Part shown: one piece after another, positions 41,256-44,443 of the stretch
Layout of the letters: each line of letters opens with the position of its first letter
How positions within the stretch are numbered: the stretch's first letter is position 1
Source of the DNA: Erysipelotrichaceae bacterium
Lineage (GTDB): Bacteria; Bacillota_I; Bacilli_A; Erysipelotrichales; Erysipelotrichaceae
Assembly: GCA_019415435.1 (NCBI GenBank)
Contig: DXZE01000011.1
Coordinates: 1 to 44,443, forward strand
Reading direction: 5' to 3'
DNA length: 44,443 bases
Notes under the pieces: model-generated
Seen by the model: the letters and a program-made list of their open reading frames with translations, nothing else
Told to the model about the DNA's origin: nothing
Database searches by the model: none
Made by a program: the position numbers and the translations under genes

Positions 41256-42181
41256 TGAGTATGAGAAATGCAATTGTAATGGCAGGTGGAAAAGGCACCC
41301 GCATGAAGTCAGAGACACCTAAGGTTCTCCATCAGATTCTCAATGAACCAATGGCAGGTTTAGTTGTAAACAGTTTGAAGGAAGCTGGTTGTGAAAGAAT
41401 TGTAATGATTACAGGCTACCAGCATGAAACCGTAGAGAAGGCTTTGGCTGGACAGTGTGAGTTTGCCTTGCAGGAGCCTCAGTTAGGTACAGGTCATGCG
41501 GTTATGCAAGCAAAGCAGCTGGAACATGAAACAGGATTAACACTGGTAGCTTCTGGGGACTGTCCATGTGTCAGAAGTGAAACATACGCAAAGATGTATG
41601 AGGAAATCGGTGATGCGGATATGGCAGTATTAACTGCTGTACCAGATGATAATGGTGCTTATGGCAGAGTCATCAGAAGAGATGACAATACAGTAGAAAA
41701 GATTGTTGAATTCAAGGATGCAAGTGAAGCAGAGAAAAAGGTCAGAGAGATCAATACAGGTATCTATGTATTTAAGAATGAAGCTTTGTTTGCAGGATTA
41801 AAGCTTTTGAAGAATGACAATGCCCAGCATGAATATTACTTAACGGATCTTGTAGAGATTCTGCAGGAGATGGGTAAGAATGTTGTTGCGATAAAGTGTG
41901 ATGACTGGAGAGAAGCAGAAGGTGTTAATGATAACAAGGCACTTGCGGAGGCAGAAGCTTATCTGAAGGAAAAAATCAATCTGCACTGGATGCAGGAAGG
42001 TGTTACCATCTACGATCCAAAGAATACGTATATTGGACCATATGTCACCTTTGGACATGATGACATAGTTCATCCAAATACATATCTTTATGGTCATACG
42101 GTAGTTGAAGACTATGCCGAGATCATGCCTGGATATTATGGAGTGAACGCTGTTATCCATAGTGGAAAAACAGATTTCTGA
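41255..42181 (+). CDS. glmU: GlmU, truncated: uridylyltransferase domain only
   Basis: Full GlmU (about 450 aa) acetylates glucosamine-1-phosphate through its C-terminal beta-helix and makes UDP-GlcNAc through its N-terminal domain. Here the N-terminal nucleotidyltransferase is complete (VMAGGKGTRMKSETPKVLH, QEPQLGTGHAVM, SGDCPCVR, REINTGIY). The first beta-helix coils also begin (NTYIGPYVTFGHD, HPNTYLYGHTVVEDYAEI). After that the sequence becomes non-hexapeptide (MPGYYGVNAVIHSGKTDF) and stops at 308 aa. The acetyl-CoA site and catalytic His are missing. A terminator follows at once, then a Fic fragment. Acetylation must be supplied elsewhere, or this copy is secondary. The first ATG overlaps ispE. 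Confidence 0.88.
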   Translation: MSMRNAIVMAGGKGTRMKSETPKVLHQILNEPMAGLVVNSLKEAGCERIVMITGYQHETVEKALAGQCEFALQEPQLGTGHAVMQAKQLEHETGLTLVASGDCPCVRSETYAKMYEEIGDADMAVLTAVPDDNGAYGRVIRRDDNTVEKIVEFKDASEAEKKVREINTGIYVFKNEALFAGLKLLKNDNAQHEYYLTDLVEILQEMGKNVVAIKCDDWREAEGVNDNKALAEAEAYLKEKINLHWMQEGVTIYDPKNTYIGPYVTFGHDDIVHPNTYLYGHTVVEDYAEIMPGYYGVNAVIHSGKTDF

Positions 42182-42187
42182 TTGATG

Positions 42188-42220
42188 AACACCGGTAAAC
42201 AGATTACCGGTGTTTTCTTT
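42188..42220 (+). terminator. Rho-independent terminator right after truncated glmU
   Basis: A perfect 11-bp stem AACACCGGTAA/TTACCGGTGTT with a 5-nt loop, then TTCTTTT. It starts 7 nt after the stop and cuts the operon off from prs. Confidence 0.92.
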
Positions 42221-42230
42221 TGGAAATCTT

Positions 42231-42485
42231 TACTTTCATGCATCATTCGAATACATACATCCATTTCAGGATGGAAATGGAAGAGTCGGCAGACTGATTG
42301 CCCTTAAGGAATGTCTTCATCATGATATTGTTCCGTTTATCATTGAGGATTCAAAAAAGGTGTTTTACTATCGGGGACTCTCCAGATGGCCGCATGAGAA
42401 AGGCTGGTTAACAGATACATACCTGGATGGGCAGGATACATTCAAAGCATTACCGGACCAGCTTGGGATTCCATATTCAGTATAG
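42231..42485 (+). pseudogene. C-terminal fragment of a Fic-domain protein
   Basis: The peptide carries the full Fic active-site motif HPFQDGNGRVGRLIALKECL, continues DIVPFIIEDSKKVFYYRGLS and AQ-like GQDTFKALPDQLG, and stops. Fic enzymes transfer AMP or similar groups to target proteins. Here the N-terminal helices are missing, there is no start codon with a ribosome site (only a GTG within the terminator), and it lies directly behind the glmU terminator, so it is almost surely a non-functional fragment. Confidence 0.7.
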
Positions 42486-42614
42486 GAAATCCAGTCTCTT
42501 TTCAAGACATCTGATTAAGGTGTTCATAATGTTGAAAGAGATAAATGAAAAAGTAATAAATCAGTTGAAAATATGCAGAAAACCGGTAACATTGACATGG
42601 GAGAATAAATAAAC

Positions 42615-43775
42615 ATGTCAAAAAACTATGAAAGAATTCCATTCGCTCCACTGGCTTTAATGCCGCTTGAATCAATTATGCCTTTAGCTGAGAAGGTAGA
42701 TAAATGTCTTGTGGAATGGCGTAAGAATGAAGAAAACAACTATGTTAACTCACCTGTTTTCTCTGATTATGTAAAAGACAGCTACATTATTCCTTCAAGA
42801 ACACCAAGATTCGGCAGTGGTGAAGCCAAGGGTGAAATCCGTAAATCTGTACGCGGTGATGATATCTACATGATGGTAGATGTCATGAACTACTCATTGA
42901 CATACAAGATTTTTGGACAGACAAATCATATGTCTCCGGATGATCATTATGCAGATCTCAAGAGACTGATTGCGGCTGCTGAAGGAAAAGGCAAGCGTGT
43001 GAATGTTATCATGCCTTTCATGTATGAATCCCGCCAGCATAAGAGAAATGGCAGAGAGTCTCTGGACTGTGCCATGATGCTGCAGGAATTACATGCTATG
43101 GGTGTAGAGAACTTCATTACCTTTGATGCACATGATCCTAGAGTCATGAATGCTATTCCGGCTGATTCTTTCGATAATGTGCCTTGTGCATATCAGTTTA
43201 TTAAGGCATTACTGCAAGAATACAAGGACTTCAGGATTGATCCTTCACACATGATGATCATTTCACCAGATGAAGGCGGTATGGGAAGAGCTATCTACTA
43301 CGCCAATGTCCTTGGTCTTGATGTAGGCATGTTCTATAAGAGAAGAGATTATTCCAAGGTTGTTAACGGAAAGAACCCGATCGTTGCACATGAGTTCTTA
43401 GGAGCTGAGGTTACAGACAAGGATGTCATTATCATTGATGATATGATTTCTTCTGGTGAATCTCTGATTGATACAGCCAAGGAATTAAAGGAAAGAGGTG
43501 CAGGCAGAGTCTTTGCATGCTCATCCTTCGGTTTATTCACAAATGGCTTTGATTCTTTTGACAAGGCTTATGAAGATGGTATCTTTGAGGCTGTATTTAC
43601 AACGAACCTGATTTACCAGCGGCCTGAATTATTAAAGAAGAAGTGGTACAGAAGTGTTGATCTATCGAGACAAATCGCATTACTGATTGATCGTATGAAT
43701 CATGATGAATCTATCTCTGATCTGTTGGATAATACAGAAAAGATCAACAAGGTACTTTCTGAATACGGTAACTAA
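42615..43775 (+). CDS. prs: Ribose-phosphate pyrophosphokinase (PRPP synthase), long form
   Basis: It makes PRPP from ribose-5-phosphate and ATP for nucleotide, His and Trp synthesis. The 386-aa protein is about 70 residues longer than the classical enzyme because of an N-terminal extension. Recognisable parts are PFMYESRQHKRNGRES, FDAHDPRV, SPDEGGMGRA and the PRPP loop VIIIDDMISSGES. GGGAG lies about 11 nt before the ATG, a wide spacing. It normally follows glmU in Firmicutes; here a terminator and a Fic fragment intervene. Its promoter must lie in 42486-42600, where I saw no good consensus. Confidence 0.92.
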   Translation: MSKNYERIPFAPLALMPLESIMPLAEKVDKCLVEWRKNEENNYVNSPVFSDYVKDSYIIPSRTPRFGSGEAKGEIRKSVRGDDIYMMVDVMNYSLTYKIFGQTNHMSPDDHYADLKRLIAAAEGKGKRVNVIMPFMYESRQHKRNGRESLDCAMMLQELHAMGVENFITFDAHDPRVMNAIPADSFDNVPCAYQFIKALLQEYKDFRIDPSHMMIISPDEGGMGRAIYYANVLGLDVGMFYKRRDYSKVVNGKNPIVAHEFLGAEVTDKDVIIIDDMISSGESLIDTAKELKERGAGRVFACSSFGLFTNGFDSFDKAYEDGIFEAVFTTNLIYQRPELLKKKWYRSVDLSRQIALLIDRMNHDESISDLLDNTEKINKVLSEYGN

Positions 43776-43784
43776 GTATGAACG

Positions 43785-43816
43785 AAGAGATTTGGAGTAA
43801 TCTGAATCTCTTTTTT
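43785..43816 (+). terminator. Rho-independent terminator of prs
   Basis: An 8-bp stem AAGAGATT/AATCTCTT with a 12-nt loop, then TTTT, 10 nt after the stop. Confidence 0.8.
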
Positions 43817-43842
43817 GATGTAAATACAAGGGAGTAGCTATC

Positions 43843-44307
43843 ATGTTAAAGATATGTTTTGTCTGCCATGGCAATATATGCCGCAGTACAGCTGCACAGT
43901 ATATATTTCAGGATATGGTGAATCAGGAAGGATTATCAGAGATGTTCTATATTGACTCTGCGGCAACATCATCAGAAGAAACAGGAAATCCTGTTTATCC
44001 ACCTATGAAACGAGCTTTGGAAAAAGAAGGGATTCCAATTGGGAATCACCATGCCAGACAATTAAGAAAAGAAGACTACGAAAACTTCGATTTTCTGATT
44101 GGTATGGATGAAGAAAATATGTGGAATATGAATATATTATTTCATAATGATCCAGAGAAGAAGGTTCATCTGTTATTGGAATATACAGATCATCCGGATG
44201 AGATCATTGCGGATCCATGGTATACACGAAGATTTGAAACGTGTGTACATCAGTTAGAAAAAGGATGTCAGGGATTCATGAAGTATCTGAATGCTCATGT
44301 ACGGTAA
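43843..44307 (+). CDS. Low-molecular-weight protein-tyrosine phosphatase
   Basis: A 154-aa cytoplasmic phosphatase. The P-loop is FVCHGNICRSTAAQYIF (C-x5-R-S), with Cys nucleophile, and the general-acid Asp is in ADPWYTRRFE near the C-terminus. GGGAG lies 8 nt before the ATG. It stands alone after the prs terminator. Substrate unknown; relatives act on kinases of polysaccharide export or on arginine-phosphorylated proteins. Confidence 0.92.
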   Translation: MLKICFVCHGNICRSTAAQYIFQDMVNQEGLSEMFYIDSAATSSEETGNPVYPPMKRALEKEGIPIGNHHARQLRKEDYENFDFLIGMDEENMWNMNILFHNDPEKKVHLLLEYTDHPDEIIADPWYTRRFETCVHQLEKGCQGFMKYLNAHVR

Positions 44308-44443
44308 AGAAGCAAGCAACCGAAAACAAGAGATAGACCGCCAGCACTACACTATTCCGAACCAAAGACCAAAAGATAAGCATTTTGAGAAAATCTAAAC
44401 TTTTGGATTTTCCTACAATGCCAACTACGGCGGAATCCCTCCC

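Noticed and set aside
42529..42612. 27-codon ORF (starts MLKEINEKVINQ) before prs
   Set aside because: No ribosome site and no recognisable family; it is probably leader sequence, though it may be worth a look if ribosome profiling exists.
44308..44443. Possible gene or hairpin at the right edge
   Set aside because: Only a weak AAAATC/GATTTT dyad and no open frame of note; the window ends before anything can be judged.
1..44443. tRNA, rRNA, large riboswitch or CRISPR array
   Set aside because: Reading both strands by eye I found no cloverleaf-like gene, rRNA stretch, known aptamer core or spaced repeat array; a covariance-model scan was not possible here.

Overview
The window is a low-GC Firmicutes chromosome segment carrying the replication origin. 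Gene content and protein sequences best fit the class Erysipelotrichia (inference): a dnaA-dnaN-yaaA-recF-gyrB-gyrA block, a short 110-aa RnpA, a long PRPP synthase and Gram-positive wall and division genes. I saw no rRNA, tRNA or CRISPR array.

1-12 kb: The tail of a membrane protein (1-233) is followed by leftward gyrA, gyrB, recF, yaaA, a 930-aa multi-cluster Fe-S/FAD oxidoreductase, dnaN and dnaA. The gyrase, RecF and YaaA genes overlap or nearly touch. The oxidoreductase is an uncommon guest between yaaA and dnaN and has its own terminators. DnaA boxes occur in two clusters. One lies upstream of dnaA (11.83-12.13 kb). The other lies between dnaA and dnaN (10.25-10.39 kb), next to an AT-rich tract with tandem repeats. 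This is the layout of a bipartite Firmicute oriC.

12.2-16.4 kb: A gene graveyard lies beside the origin: fragments of a TusA-domain sulfur-transfer enzyme, an IS1182-type transposase, an ABC ATPase, and ThiS/ThiF-like sulfur-carrier genes. A complete IS200/IS605 element (tnpA, tnpB, end hairpins, likely omega RNA) follows.

16.4-28.4 kb: rpmH-rnpA-yidC-jag is transcribed leftward, toward oriC, the reverse of the familiar Bacillus arrangement. Next come a VanY-type carboxypeptidase, then rightward genes for a membrane-anchored unknown, Pth, Mfd, RqcP and DivIC. A leftward redox operon carries a thioredoxin-reductase-like flavoprotein, an unannotated 37-aa ORF, an OhrR-type regulator and a UshA-like nucleotidase.

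28.4-35.5 kb: This stretch holds a surface-protein stub, asnA, a probable type I toxin-antitoxin locus (30-aa holin-like toxin plus a convergent antisense RNA), and a second TnpB element. That TnpB lacks the usual zinc finger. An M18 aminopeptidase follows, behind a perfect CcpA-type cre palindrome, then an APC permease and an IS fossil.

35.5-44.4 kb: dbpA-like helicase diverges from mnmE. mnmE-tatD-rnmV-ksgA-ispE-glmU form one tightly packed operon. GlmU is truncated: its acetyltransferase domain is missing, and a terminator and a Fic-protein fragment follow. prs and a low-molecular-weight tyrosine phosphatase end the window.

Strongest leads: the toxin/antisense locus, the truncated GlmU with Fic fragment, the zinc-finger-less TnpB, the reversed rpmH operon, and unusual residues in YidC, GyrA and the TrxB-like protein.
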